A DNA stretch of 64,000 bases from Paludibacteraceae bacterium. GTDB lineage: Bacteria; Bacteroidota; Bacteroidia; Bacteroidales; Paludibacteraceae. The position numbers and the translations under genes were made by a program. The notes under the pieces are model-generated. The model searched no databases, was not told where the DNA came from, and saw only the letters and a program-made list of their open reading frames with translations. How positions within the stretch are numbered: position 1 is the first letter of the stretch; every line of letters starts with the position of its first letter. The stretch is from the NCBI GenBank assembly GCA_017647145.1, contig JAGCLD010000007.1, positions 111,861-175,860 on the forward strand, read 5' to 3'. Shown piece after piece: positions 44,671 through 52,970 of the stretch.

Positions 44671-44700
44671 CAAAGGTAAGAAATAATTTATATTTGCCAA
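44671..44700 (-). promoter_or_regulatory. Promoter of the thiamine operon
   Basis: Minus strand: TTG at 44700-44698, 19 bp spacer, TACCTTTG at 44678-44671. Transcription would begin near 44664, at the very start of the riboswitch. Confidence 0.75.
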
Positions 44701-44854
44701 ACACAGAAAATATTTTTTGTTTTTCCGCCAGTGCCAACAAAACAGAATCAAAGCACCTTTAATTTCCGGCTAACACCCAGCAAGGCTCCAAGCGACTTAA
44801 CTTAAGTAAACTCATAGTAAGGTTATTCTGCACGAACCAATAAAAATAAAAAAA

Positions 44855-44882
44855 TCCGTCCACGCTTCACAGCGGAGACGGA
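44855..44882 (-). terminator. Terminator of the ECF sigma factor gene
   Basis: Minus strand: TCCGTCTCCGC pairs with GCGTGGACGGA (one mismatch), followed by TTTTTTTATTTTTA. The surrounding 44679-44976 otherwise shows nothing beyond the thiamine promoter. Confidence 0.75.
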
Positions 44883-44976
44883 CACATTCATCCAATAATT
44901 ATTCATTTATGAGAAAAACGTTTTTATAAAAGGGGAAACTTCCCTCAGGTAACACCCTCACGGGCTTCCATATCTA

Positions 44977-45483
44977 TCATAACTTATAGTCAACAAAATC
45001 TTTCTGCAATTTCTTGCGCGCCCAGAATATACGGCTTTTCACTGTGCCGATAGGCAGATTCATTTCCTCAGCAATCTCTTCATATTTATAACCATCAATA
45101 TGCATTTGAAACGGAGTTCTGAATTCTTCGGGCAAATGTTCTATCCCATCTATCAGTTCATTCATAACGCACAGGCTATCCGGTGTGATCAGACTAGATT
45201 CTTGCGAAACATTTAGATGATACAAATCCTCTGTTTGGTCAATCATCGTCTGGTTACGAACTATCTTTCGGTAGTTGTTGATGAAAATGTTTTTCATCAC
45301 CGTCAGTACCCATCCTTTAAAATTTGTATTCTCAGCAAACTTTTCTTGATTGTCCAGTACGCGTAGTGACGTGTCTTGCAACAAATCATCGGCATCTTCA
45401 CTATTCAAGGTAAGTGAATAAGCAAAATTGTACATGTTCTTCTGCAATCGGAGTAGTTCATCCTCCACTTTTTTCGTTGCCAT
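44977..45483 (-). CDS. ECF-type RNA polymerase sigma factor
   Basis: Group 4 sigma factor of 168 residues. Sigma region 2 (~12-75) has NSEDADDLLQDTSLRVLDNQ and NFKGWVLTVMKNIFINNYRK; sigma region 4 (~115-165) has LPEEFRTPFQMHIDGYKYEEIAEEMNLPIGTVKSRIFWARKKL. No anti-sigma factor gene is next to it (the thiamine operon follows after a terminator, and htpG is divergent), so it appears to be an orphan of the type common in Bacteroidales. The regulon is unknown. Confidence 0.93.
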   Translation of the reverse strand: MATKKVEDELLRLQKNMYNFAYSLTLNSEDADDLLQDTSLRVLDNQEKFAENTNFKGWVLTVMKNIFINNYRKIVRNQTMIDQTEDLYHLNVSQESSLITPDSLCVMNELIDGIEHLPEEFRTPFQMHIDGYKYEEIAEEMNLPIGTVKSRIFWARKKLQKDFVDYKL

Positions 45484-45856
45484 ACATTTAATATTTTAGT
45501 TTTAGGATTAGGCGTGTAAAATATAATGCATAAATCGTTCCAAACTTTCAAATCCTAAGAGATTAATTTAATTTTTAACATTTCAACAATTAAAGTCAAT
45601 ATTTCAGGAAGCAGAATTTCAAGGAACATAATTAACAACAAAGATAAAAACATTTTGTTCTCATATTACATATTTTTTTATCAAAATTGTAGGAAATATG
45701 ACGTAACGAAGGCAAAATATAAGCACACCAACACCACACACACCACAAAACTGACAAAATGGCAGGGCCCTCAGCGTGGCATTTTTTTTGCAAAAGGATT
45801 GATGATTTTTTTTAAATTAAAGCATAAATTACCAACTAACTAATAGATTATCAATT
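45484..45856. other. Divergent AT-rich intergenic region
   Basis: 373 bases between the sigma factor gene and htpG. It is AT-rich with homopolymer runs; I found no full -33/-7 pair, repeat or hairpin that I can support. Confidence 0.4.
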
Positions 45857-47917
45857 ATGGCAAAAGGAAATATCGGGGTAACCAGTGACAACATCTTCCC
45901 CGTCATCAAAAAGTTTTTATACAGCGACCATGAAATTTTCCTGAGAGAGCTAGTGTCAAACGCTGTAGATGCAACCCAAAAACTCAAAACTTTGGCTGCG
46001 GTCAATGAGTTTAAAGGCGAAATTGGCGAAAGCAAAGTAAGAGTCACTATTCAAGCTCAGAAAGGCACAATTACAATCTCCGATAATGGTATTGGTATGA
46101 CTGCCGAAGAAGTGGACAAGTACATCAATCAAATCGCTTTCTCCGGGGCTGAAGAGTTTGTCAATAAATATAAAGACAACGCACAAGCCATCATCGGACA
46201 TTTCGGACTTGGATTCTACTCAGCCTTCATGGTTGCCAAAAAAGTGGAAATCTTCACTCAATCATACAAAGAAGAGGCTGCGGCTGTACATTGGTCATGC
46301 GACGGAAGCCCCGAATACACCATGGAAGAAACCATCAAATCTGAGCGAGGCACAGATATCATACTCCACATTGACGACGAATGTAAAGAGTTTTTAGAAG
46401 AGACAAAGATTGAAGGATTACTCAAAAAATACTGCAAGTTCTTACCGGTTGAAATCGCATTCGGAAAAAAGAAAGAATGGAAAGATGGAAAACAAATAGA
46501 AACTGAAGAAGACAACATAATCAACAATCCACAACCGGCATGGACAAAAAAACCGGCAGAGCTCACTGAGGATGATTACAAAACATTCTACCACGAATTA
46601 TACCCAATGAGCATGGATGAACCTCTTTTCCACATCCATCTGAATGTTGACTATCCATTTAATCTCACAGGAATTCTCTATTTCCCTAAGATTAAACCTA
46701 ACATGGATCTACACAAAAACAAAATACAACTCTACTGCAACCAAGTTTTTGTGACCGACTCTGTAGAAAATATTGTTCCTGAATATCTAACATTGCTTCA
46801 TGGCGTAATCGACTCTCCGGACATTCCACTCAACGTCTCAAGATCTTATCTACAAAGCGACGGAAATGTGAAGAAAATCTCCGGACACATCACAAAAAAA
46901 GTTGCCGATCGTCTATCTGAAATCTTCAAAAACGATCGCACTCAATTTGAAGATAAATGGGAAGACATCAAGCTATTCATTCAATATGGCATGCTGAGTG
47001 ACGAGAAATTCTACGAACGCGCTGCCGGATATGCCCTATTGCGCAACGTGGATAAGAAGTACTTCACATACGAAGAATATAAACAACTCATTGAAGAAAA
47101 TCAAAGAGACAAAGAAGGACAACTCATCTACCTCTATGCTAATGACACAGATGCACAATACTCCTACATTGAACGTGCTAAAGAGAAGGGATATGACGTA
47201 CTCTTGATGGATAGCCAACTGGATGTGCACATCATTAGCCAAATTGAACAAAAGAACGAAAAAACACGCTTTGTCAGAGTGGATAGTGACATTGTAGAAA
47301 ACCTCATTAAAAAAGAAAACGAACAAAAAGTCGAATTTACTCAAGAGCAATTATCGGCTCTGGAAAGCATATTCTCTTCACAACTTCCTAAAATTGAAAA
47401 AACGAATTTCATTGTAGGATTTGAACACATCAGCGAAGATGCACTTCCGGTATTCCTCACACAAGAAGAATTTATGCGCCGTATGAAAGACATGTCAGTT
47501 ATGGGAGGTGGAATGATGAGCTTCTACGGGGAAATGCCTGACTCATACAAATTTGTAGTCAACACTGCACACCCTCTCATCAAAGACATGCTTAACAAAG
47601 CAGAAGAAAAATGCAATGAAAAGGTAAATCCAATTGCAATAACGCTCAAAGAAAAACAAGCGGAAGAGGAAATACTGAAAAACGCCCAAAAAGACAAGAA
47701 AAGTGATGAACTCAGCACAGAAGAAAAAGACCAGGCTGAAGCAATCACCAAAGAAGTGGCAAGACTCAAAAAGGATATCAAAGATATCTACACTGCATAT
47801 GCCAAGGAAAATGACACTGTGAAACAATTAATTGACATCGCACTGCTCGCAAGCAACCTGCTGAAGGGAGAGGCATTGGCTGCTTTTGTCAAACGAAGTG
47901 TCAATGTCTTGAAATAA
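45857..47917 (+). CDS. htpG: Molecular chaperone HtpG (Hsp90)
   Basis: Bacterial Hsp90, a cytosolic ATP-dependent chaperone, 686 residues. N-terminal ATPase domain: FLRELVSNAVDATQKLK, DNGIGMTAEEV, GHFGLGFYSAFMVA. The middle domain holds the catalytic Arg in LNVSRSYLQSD. The C-terminal dimerisation domain has no MEEVD tail, as expected for bacteria. A charged Lys/Glu insert near residue 600-640 (KEKQAEEEILKNAQKDKK) is typical of Bacteroidota members. Monocistronic, with a strong terminator after it. Confidence 0.97.
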   Translation: MAKGNIGVTSDNIFPVIKKFLYSDHEIFLRELVSNAVDATQKLKTLAAVNEFKGEIGESKVRVTIQAQKGTITISDNGIGMTAEEVDKYINQIAFSGAEEFVNKYKDNAQAIIGHFGLGFYSAFMVAKKVEIFTQSYKEEAAAVHWSCDGSPEYTMEETIKSERGTDIILHIDDECKEFLEETKIEGLLKKYCKFLPVEIAFGKKKEWKDGKQIETEEDNIINNPQPAWTKKPAELTEDDYKTFYHELYPMSMDEPLFHIHLNVDYPFNLTGILYFPKIKPNMDLHKNKIQLYCNQVFVTDSVENIVPEYLTLLHGVIDSPDIPLNVSRSYLQSDGNVKKISGHITKKVADRLSEIFKNDRTQFEDKWEDIKLFIQYGMLSDEKFYERAAGYALLRNVDKKYFTYEEYKQLIEENQRDKEGQLIYLYANDTDAQYSYIERAKEKGYDVLLMDSQLDVHIISQIEQKNEKTRFVRVDSDIVENLIKKENEQKVEFTQEQLSALESIFSSQLPKIEKTNFIVGFEHISEDALPVFLTQEEFMRRMKDMSVMGGGMMSFYGEMPDSYKFVVNTAHPLIKDMLNKAEEKCNEKVNPIAITLKEKQAEEEILKNAQKDKKSDELSTEEKDQAEAITKEVARLKKDIKDIYTAYAKENDTVKQLIDIALLASNLLKGEALAAFVKRSVNVLK

Positions 47918-47953
47918 GCAAACAAATCATAAATTAGCTATCTGGCTAATAAC

Positions 47954-47989
47954 AAACAACGGCTTTCTTTTCACAGAAAGCCGTTGTTT
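47954..47989 (+). terminator. Terminator of htpG
   Basis: AAACAACGGCTTTCT pairs perfectly with AGAAAGCCGTTGTTT (15 bp), followed by ATAT. Confidence 0.8.
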
Positions 47990-48057
47990 ATATAACACAA
48001 ATCGGTCATTTTAGTGGGCAAAAACAAAGGATTCTACAATCCTTCACAACACCACTT

Positions 48058-48519
48058 CTACTTCAGCAAAGGTTGCAATACAAACATAAGGTCTTCACGC
48101 TGACAATTTTCGCGCGGAATGATTAAAATAGTGTCATACCCCGCAATCGTACCGGCTATAAGCGGAATATCCTGAGCATCTATATCTTGAGCTAACCTAA
48201 GTGCACAGGCCGGACGCGTTTTAAGAATCAAAAAACGTCCGGAAAACTCTACCCCAACCACTACAGAAACATCCTTACGGGTGCGAACTGCACTCGTTTC
48301 TTCCTTCTCTACAGTGGCAATGGGAATCATATATCGCGATTTTCCCGAAGGGGTAACCACACGTTTAACACCAAGATCTGTAAAATCGCGTGACAACGTG
48401 GCTTGAGTGACCTTTACCCCTCGAGCTTGTAATAATTTTCTTAACGCTTCCTGATCGACAACCAATTCAGTGCGCAACAAAGTTCGTATCAACTCTTGCC
48501 GTTGTAATTTAGAATTCAT
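48058..48519 (-). CDS. argR: Arginine repressor ArgR
   Basis: Hexameric transcription regulator of arginine synthesis and breakdown. 153 residues: an N-terminal winged helix (~1-70; RQELIRTLLRTELVVDQEALRKLL, TQATLSRDFTDLGVKRV) and a C-terminal oligomerisation/arginine-binding domain (~85-150) with the GTIAGYDTILIIPR signature that holds the effector. It lies 12 bases after the HIT gene and shares its promoter. No arginine genes are in the window. Confidence 0.94.
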   Translation of the reverse strand: MNSKLQRQELIRTLLRTELVVDQEALRKLLQARGVKVTQATLSRDFTDLGVKRVVTPSGKSRYMIPIATVEKEETSAVRTRKDVSVVVGVEFSGRFLILKTRPACALRLAQDIDAQDIPLIAGTIAGYDTILIIPRENCQREDLMFVLQPLLK

Positions 48520-48531
48520 CTTTACACAAAT

Positions 48532-48963
48532 TTAAAGTCCTAAGCGCACCTGCATACGACGAATCATATCATCATACTCTTCATTTGTCAAATATACCTC
48601 ACCCGGATTCATACGAAAAGTACCGCCATAATCAGGACCATCTACATACTTTGGCGCCAAATGAAAATGCAGATGAGACAATTTATCGCTATAAGCACCA
48701 TAATTTATTTTCTCTGGATTAAATTCTTGCTGCATAGCACGGGTTACATCTGCCACATCAGCCATAAAATCATTACGTTGCTGATCGTCTAACTCATTTA
48801 AATCATTGACATGCTCATCATAGGCCACTAAACAACGACCACGATAAGTCTGCTCCTTAAACAAGAACACACGAGAAACACGCAAATGCCCAATAGGAAA
48901 CATCAAATCTACTAAAGTTTGATTGTTGGTGCAATAAAGACAATCTTTAGGATCACTGTACAT
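48532..48963 (-). CDS. HIT family nucleotide-binding protein
   Basis: Nucleotide hydrolase/transferase of the histidine-triad superfamily, 143 residues. The triad is SHLHFHLAPK (HxHxH) near residue 100. An N-terminal CLYCTN pair of Cys could bind zinc. Hint-like AMP hydrolases and Ap4A hydrolases both fit; the substrate cannot be chosen. A promoter (TTTG at 49032-49029, 20 bp, TACCTTCG at 49008-49001 on the minus strand) precedes it. Confidence 0.9.
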   Translation of the reverse strand: MYSDPKDCLYCTNNQTLVDLMFPIGHLRVSRVFLFKEQTYRGRCLVAYDEHVNDLNELDDQQRNDFMADVADVTRAMQQEFNPEKINYGAYSDKLSHLHFHLAPKYVDGPDYGGTFRMNPGEVYLTNEEYDDMIRRMQVRLGL

Positions 48964-49100
48964 AATAAATCGTTTTATAATTTGAACATATTAAGGTTTA
49001 CGAAGGTAGGGCTTTTGTTTCAAAAACACAAACAATAAGAATAAAATAAAGACCAACTCGCATAAGATACTAAACAAAACAACGAAAAACATTGCTAATA

Positions 49101-49132
49101 TTTGGTAGTTTCAAACAAAATATCTAACTTTG
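49101..49132 (+). promoter_or_regulatory. Promoter of the tRNA cluster
   Basis: TTTG at 49101-49104, 20 bp spacer, TAACTTTG at 49125-49132, followed 18 bases later by the first tRNA. Confidence 0.75.
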
Positions 49133-49150
49133 CGGTCGCATTTGGGAAAT

Positions 49151-49224
49151 GGTACCTTGACCGAGTGGTTAGGTAGCGGTCTGCAAAACCGTGTACAGCA
49201 GTTCGACTCTGCTAGGTACCTCCA
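49151..49224 (+). tRNA. tRNA-Cys (GCA)
   Basis: Acceptor GGTACCT pairs with AGGTACC; the anticodon loop is CTGCAAA, giving GCA. The T arm (CAGCAGTTCGACTCTGCT) is normal. CCA is encoded. Confidence 0.93.
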
Positions 49225-49326
49225 GAGAGAAGAGCAGCGGTTCTTCTCTTTTTTTGAAGAACAAGTGGCGACCGAAGTACATTTGCATATCTCAAAATAT
49301 TCATGTAATTTTGTCAACGCAAATGG

Positions 49327-49409
49327 GGGCAGTTACCAGAGTGGCCAAATGGGGCTGACTGTAACTCAGCTGTCTTTCGACTTCGGTGGTTCGAATCCAT
49401 CACTGCCCA
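49327..49409 (+). tRNA. tRNA-Tyr (GTA)
   Basis: Acceptor GGGCAGT pairs with ACTGCCC; the anticodon is GTA within CTGACTGTAACTCAG. The long variable arm is typical of bacterial tRNA-Tyr. CCA is not encoded (CTA follows the discriminator). Confidence 0.93.
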
Positions 49410-49419
49410 CTATTTACTT

Positions 49420-49495
49420 GCGGAAGTAGCTCAGTTGATAGAGCATTAGCCTTCCAAGCTGAGGGTCGCGGGTTTGAGCCCCGTCTTCCGCTCCA
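49420..49495 (+). tRNA. tRNA-Gly (TCC)
   Basis: Acceptor GCGGAAG pairs with CTTCCGC; the anticodon loop CTTCCAA gives TCC. CCA is encoded. Only ten bases separate it from tRNA-Tyr. Confidence 0.93.
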
Positions 49496-49498
49496 AAG

Positions 49499-49537
49499 AA
49501 AAGGAGATAATCACATTGATTATCTCCTTTTCTCTTT
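49499..49537 (+). terminator. Terminator of the tRNA cluster
   Basis: AAAAGGAGATAATCA pairs perfectly with TGATTATCTCCTTTT, followed by CTCTTTT. Confidence 0.85.
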
Positions 49538-49602
49538 TCTCTACACAAACACCCCACTAAGGATGACACTATTGCGTAGTTCCGAATGTCTACCACACCC
49601 TC

Positions 49603-50673
49603 TTACTCCAATCTTTTGTAATGACACAGAGTGAGCTTGCCGTCTTCATCCCGCAAATGCATGCCGCCTCCTTTGCAATACTTCCACATCTTACACTCGG
49701 CACACTCATCCTTACGCATCCACTCTCGATTACGGTAGGGCTCAAACTTATTTTCCCACACTTCCCAGAAGTCGTCTTTATATATATTCCCCTGATGAAA
49801 ATCACTTCGAATGCTGGTGCACGCCGAGATACTACCGTCACACAACACTGACGCCACGCTCAATCCGGCTTGACAAGTATAGAAATGGTCACGAACGCGA
49901 CCCTCATAGGCTCCAAGAAATCCTTCACAACCATAGGATGCATGTATTTTCTTTGTCTCACGCATTCGCACAATAAAATCCATCAAGTCTTGAAACTGCT
50001 GATCTGTGATTTGTAACTCTGGGTCTTTACCCCTTCCTGATGGAAAAACAGTGAACAAGCGCCAACGTTTGAGTCCTATTGAAACGAGAAAATCAGCCAT
50101 TTTATCCAAATAAGGAAAATTACGGGGATTTACACAGGTGACAACATCAAATGCTAAATTGGGCTCTGCAAGCGCCATTTTGATGGCGTTTACAGCCATT
50201 GTGAAGGACTTGCTGTTTCCACGCATCCAGTTGTGGTCTTCCTCAAACCCATCCAAACTAATGGTGAGTGATCGAAGCCCACTGTCCATCAAAGAGTTAA
50301 ATCGGGCTGGTGTCATGAATAAACCATTGGATACCATACCCCATGGAAAACCACGCCTATAGAGCTCAAGACCGCACTGCTCCAAATCCTTCCGCACCAA
50401 GGGTTCTCCTCCCGAAATAATAATCAATACTTTATTGGGATTAACATGCGGAGTAATGCTGTCTATTACCTTTAAAAAATCAACAAACGGCATGTCCTTT
50501 AATCCTGCCGTAGAATGACAATCACTCCCACAATGACGACAGCTGAGATTACACCGCAAAGTGGATTCCCAAAAGAGTTGTTTGAGCTCAGGTATCTTCG
50601 CTTGATTAGAAATATATTGCGACCAGAGGTTTAACGCCAATCGCTGTTTAATGGTTAGTTTATTTTGGCTCAT
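49603..50673 (-). CDS. Radical SAM/SPASM protein of the rSAM/lipoprotein system
   Basis: Radical SAM enzyme expected to modify a partner protein. 356 residues from the ATG at 50673 (MSQNKLTIKQ), which overlaps the upstream lipoprotein stop by 14 bases; a start at 50700 is possible. The [4Fe-4S]-SAM motif is CNLSCRHC (CX3CX2C) and the SAM-binding motif is SGGEPL. The C-terminal SPASM region has the Cys set in CQAGLSVASVLC, SACTSIRS and CAECKMWKYCKGG, with a final Cys in LTLCHY, enough for two auxiliary clusters. The family (TIGR04133-like, by memory) is known next to TIGR04134-like putative lipoproteins in Bacteroidales, as here. The reaction is unknown. Confidence 0.88.
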   Translation of the reverse strand: MSQNKLTIKQRLALNLWSQYISNQAKIPELKQLFWESTLRCNLSCRHCGSDCHSTAGLKDMPFVDFLKVIDSITPHVNPNKVLIIISGGEPLVRKDLEQCGLELYRRGFPWGMVSNGLFMTPARFNSLMDSGLRSLTISLDGFEEDHNWMRGNSKSFTMAVNAIKMALAEPNLAFDVVTCVNPRNFPYLDKMADFLVSIGLKRWRLFTVFPSGRGKDPELQITDQQFQDLMDFIVRMRETKKIHASYGCEGFLGAYEGRVRDHFYTCQAGLSVASVLCDGSISACTSIRSDFHQGNIYKDDFWEVWENKFEPYRNREWMRKDECAECKMWKYCKGGGMHLRDEDGKLTLCHYKRLE

Positions 50674-51133
50674 CTGTCTCTTCTTCAAGTGTGATGACAA
50701 TATTTTCTATATGTGAAATATTATTCCAATAATTATTCGGATCACGAGTATATTGAACATCTATCATAATAGTGTCCGACTTATAGGAACCATTCTCTGT
50801 AGAATCAATATCGCTTGCAACAATACAAATCTCGTCGTCGGGTAATAGGCCGCCTATAGCAAAATCAAACGAGCCATCCTCTTCTGTAGCGCCCAAAGAT
50901 ATAGCATATCCATACTCATTGATAGAAATATCTATTCCGGGTACTCCTTGTTGTAATTTATTCTCCACACGTCCGCTTATATAAAAATCAGCCGTAGGCG
51001 TGCCATACGCAGGCAGAGGAAGAGGACCATACGCCTCCGCACACGAATTTAAACTTGCTACTCCTATAAGGGAAAGCAAAAAGGCAATACAACTATTTAG
51101 CCTACGCAATAAAGATGAATGCATTTTATTCAT
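50660..51133 (-). CDS. Radical SAM-associated putative lipoprotein (third in operon)
   Basis: Putative substrate or partner of the adjacent radical SAM enzyme. 157 residues: a basic N-terminus, a hydrophobic segment, lipobox SLNSC, then a Tyr/Pro/Gly-rich mature start (EAYGPLPLPAYGTPTADFY) and a beta-sandwich-like domain opening ISGRVENKLQQGVPGIDISI. The end VITLEEE matches VITLNKK of the preceding gene. The short YGTP motif after the lipidated Cys recurs as YGSP in the neighbour and is a candidate modification site (inference). It overlaps the start of the radical SAM gene, a sign of translational coupling. Confidence 0.85.
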   Translation of the reverse strand: MNKMHSSLLRRLNSCIAFLLSLIGVASLNSCAEAYGPLPLPAYGTPTADFYISGRVENKLQQGVPGIDISINEYGYAISLGATEEDGSFDFAIGGLLPDDEICIVASDIDSTENGSYKSDTIMIDVQYTRDPNNYWNNISHIENIVITLEEETDEPK

Positions 51134-51144
51134 ATCGTGGTATA

Positions 51145-51621
51145 TTATTGGTTAATCTGCGAGGTACTATCATTCAATTTTTTATTAAGTGTGATGACAA
51201 TATCATGCGCCTCAGCTGTGCTATGCCAAGAGTTATCTGGGTCTTCCTGATAATTGAAAGTAAGAAGGATGGAATCATTTTGATAACTATCATTAAGCGC
51301 TCCATCCACATCATGAACAATGAGCCATGTCGGTCTATGAAAGGAGCCATTTCGTATAGAAAATTGAAACGAGCCATCTATCCCTGTAGTATCACTAATA
51401 TAAGGGGGCACATCTCCCTCATCCTTGATTACAACAGCTACATTAGCTATTCCCTGGGATTGGGCATTTTCAACACGCCCTGAAATTTCATAATCTACCA
51501 TCGGACTCCCATACATCAATTCATAAACGCAAGATGTCAAAAAACCAATTCCTAAAAAGGATAAAATCCCACCTATCAACAGATTGACTTTACGCAAAAC
51601 AAATACATAGACTTCTTTCAT
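51145..51621 (-). CDS. Radical SAM-associated putative lipoprotein (second in operon)
   Basis: 158 residues with the same plan as its neighbour: basic, long signal region (VLRKVNLLIGGILSFLGIGF), lipobox FLTSC, a mature start with MYGSPMVDYEISGRVENAQSQGI and a beta-sandwich-like domain. It ends in DIVITLNKK and a polar tail. The shared pattern YG-S/T-P, then ISGRVEN, marks it as a paralogue of the gene 11 bases downstream. It is likely exported to the periplasm or outer membrane; the function is unknown. Confidence 0.85.
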   Translation of the reverse strand: MKEVYVFVLRKVNLLIGGILSFLGIGFLTSCVYELMYGSPMVDYEISGRVENAQSQGIANVAVVIKDEGDVPPYISDTTGIDGSFQFSIRNGSFHRPTWLIVHDVDGALNDSYQNDSILLTFNYQEDPDNSWHSTAEAHDIVITLNKKLNDSTSQINQ

Positions 51622-51641
51622 AGTGACATAATAAAAAAAGA

Positions 51642-52277
51642 TTAAAAACGATAACCTATACCCAAACGTACCAAACGGTCAACCATATATGGCAACGGAG
51701 TAATACCGAGTTCCATGTCACAAAACCAATGTTTCTTGCCCATAGACATACCAAACCAACACAAGTCGGCAGCTGGATATATGGCCTGCAATTTGGTTTC
51801 TTTGAAATGAAAGTGAGGACCTACACCCAACGAAGCATACAAACTCACGGTTTTGCCATTAAAATAGGTAAAACGAACTGTGGGCATAAACGACATTCGT
51901 ACCGTATAACGATTGATGGTGTAACTATTGTTCTCCCACTGACAATAGTCCACCTTCCTTTCTTTCCACATACCTCCTCGCATATCAAGATGCGCTCCTA
52001 ATCCAAACCAATGATTGAAGCGATATTGGTATTCCATAAACAGATGTCCTGTGGCATGATAAGAGTGTTCTATATTACCGGTAATGTGATAACCATCATT
52101 TACATCAACTCCTTCTCCATACACCCCAACGGGCATTTCAATAGATTGTAAAAAAATGTCTTCAGTAATACCCACGCGAATCTCATGAGGATTTTCTTTG
52201 CGCATATCCTTGTGTTCAGCATATGCAAACACACAACTAAAGCATAGGAACAAACCTAATAGCAAAAACTTATTCAT
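51642..52277 (-). CDS. Outer-membrane beta-barrel protein of the radical SAM operon
   Basis: 211 residues with a signal peptide (cleaved near AYA/EH), many alternating aromatic strands (HLFMEYQYRFNHWFGLGAHLD, YTVRMSFMPTVRFTYF, VSLYASLGVGPHFHF) and a terminal LVRLGIGYRF. The C-terminal Phe is typical of proteins inserted by the BAM complex. The size suggests an 8-strand barrel. It starts inside the stop of the preceding lipoprotein gene (ATGA overlap), which ties it to the same function. It is not a recognised enzyme; a role in display or export of the lipoproteins is inference. Confidence 0.8.
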   Translation of the reverse strand: MNKFLLLGLFLCFSCVFAYAEHKDMRKENPHEIRVGITEDIFLQSIEMPVGVYGEGVDVNDGYHITGNIEHSYHATGHLFMEYQYRFNHWFGLGAHLDMRGGMWKERKVDYCQWENNSYTINRYTVRMSFMPTVRFTYFNGKTVSLYASLGVGPHFHFKETKLQAIYPAADLCWFGMSMGKKHWFCDMELGITPLPYMVDRLVRLGIGYRF

Positions 52278-52669
52278 GGCTGATTGAGATAAATGGTTAT
52301 TATTTCACCTTCATATTTCGCATCAGAAATAATCGTATCTTTGGGGAGATAGGCTGCAATAGAATCCGACTGGTCGGCAAAATATATAGGATAATTGTCT
52401 GCAATAGGAAAATGCAAATGAAAACGTCCTTGTTCATCTGTTTCTACATAACCTGGCTCATGACCACCCCACACGCGCACTCCTTGAATGGGCTTTTGGG
52501 TCTTGGATGATAACACTTCTCCACTGATACATCTCTCATATGAAGCTGAATAGTAAGGTGCATAACAAGCTTGAAAGACAAACGCAACAGAAGTCAAACC
52601 TAATCCCACTAACACCCGATAGATGAGTTTGCCCCAAACTACACGTAATTTTCTTTGAACTGCTTTCAT
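52274..52669 (-). CDS. Radical SAM-associated putative lipoprotein (first in operon)
   Basis: 131 residues; first gene of the five-gene unit. It has a long basic N-region (MKAVQRKLRVVWGKLIYR), a hydrophobic stretch and a Cys in FQAC that is a weaker lipobox than in its two paralogues. The mature start is Tyr-rich (YAPYYSASYERC), followed by ISGEVLSSKTQKPIQGVRVW and TDEQGRFHLHF, a carboxypeptidase-regulatory-like domain. It is the most divergent of the three lipoproteins and has Tyr pairs instead of YGxP. Confidence 0.8.
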   Translation of the reverse strand: MKAVQRKLRVVWGKLIYRVLVGLGLTSVAFVFQACYAPYYSASYERCISGEVLSSKTQKPIQGVRVWGGHEPGYVETDEQGRFHLHFPIADNYPIYFADQSDSIAAYLPKDTIISDAKYEGEIITIYLNQP

Positions 52670-52732
52670 AACTACAACCTTTAAAAGATTACTACTTCTT
52701 ATTGACTTTCAAGGCGCAATAAGTTTCCGTAA

Positions 52733-52762
52733 CAAAAATAGAGAAAATAATTTAACTGTCAA
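52733..52762 (-). promoter_or_regulatory. Promoter of the radical SAM/lipoprotein operon
   Basis: Minus strand: TTGACAG starting at 52762, 19-20 bp spacer, TATTTTTG at 52740-52733. It gives a leader of about 57 bases. Together with 52912-52942 on the other strand it accounts for the 301-base divergent spacer. Confidence 0.65.
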
Positions 52763-52911
52763 TAGTAAAGCTGAAAATGTCCACCCCAAAAACACTTATA
52801 CCACTGATAATCAATTATGAGTTAAAATCAAATGTCCACTTTTATAAGACATCAATTTCTCCACAAATACTACTAAACACCAAAACTACACGACAAAAAA
52901 GAAGAAAAAGA

Positions 52912-52942
52912 TTTGCAACATCACGTTTGTTTGCTACCTTTG
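52912..52942 (+). promoter_or_regulatory. Promoter of the PgpH-like gene
   Basis: TTTG at 52912-52915, 19 bp spacer, TACCTTTG at 52935-52942, 29 bases before the ATG. Confidence 0.75.
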
Positions 52943-52970
52943 CAAAGCATGAACAACAAAACGCTGATCT

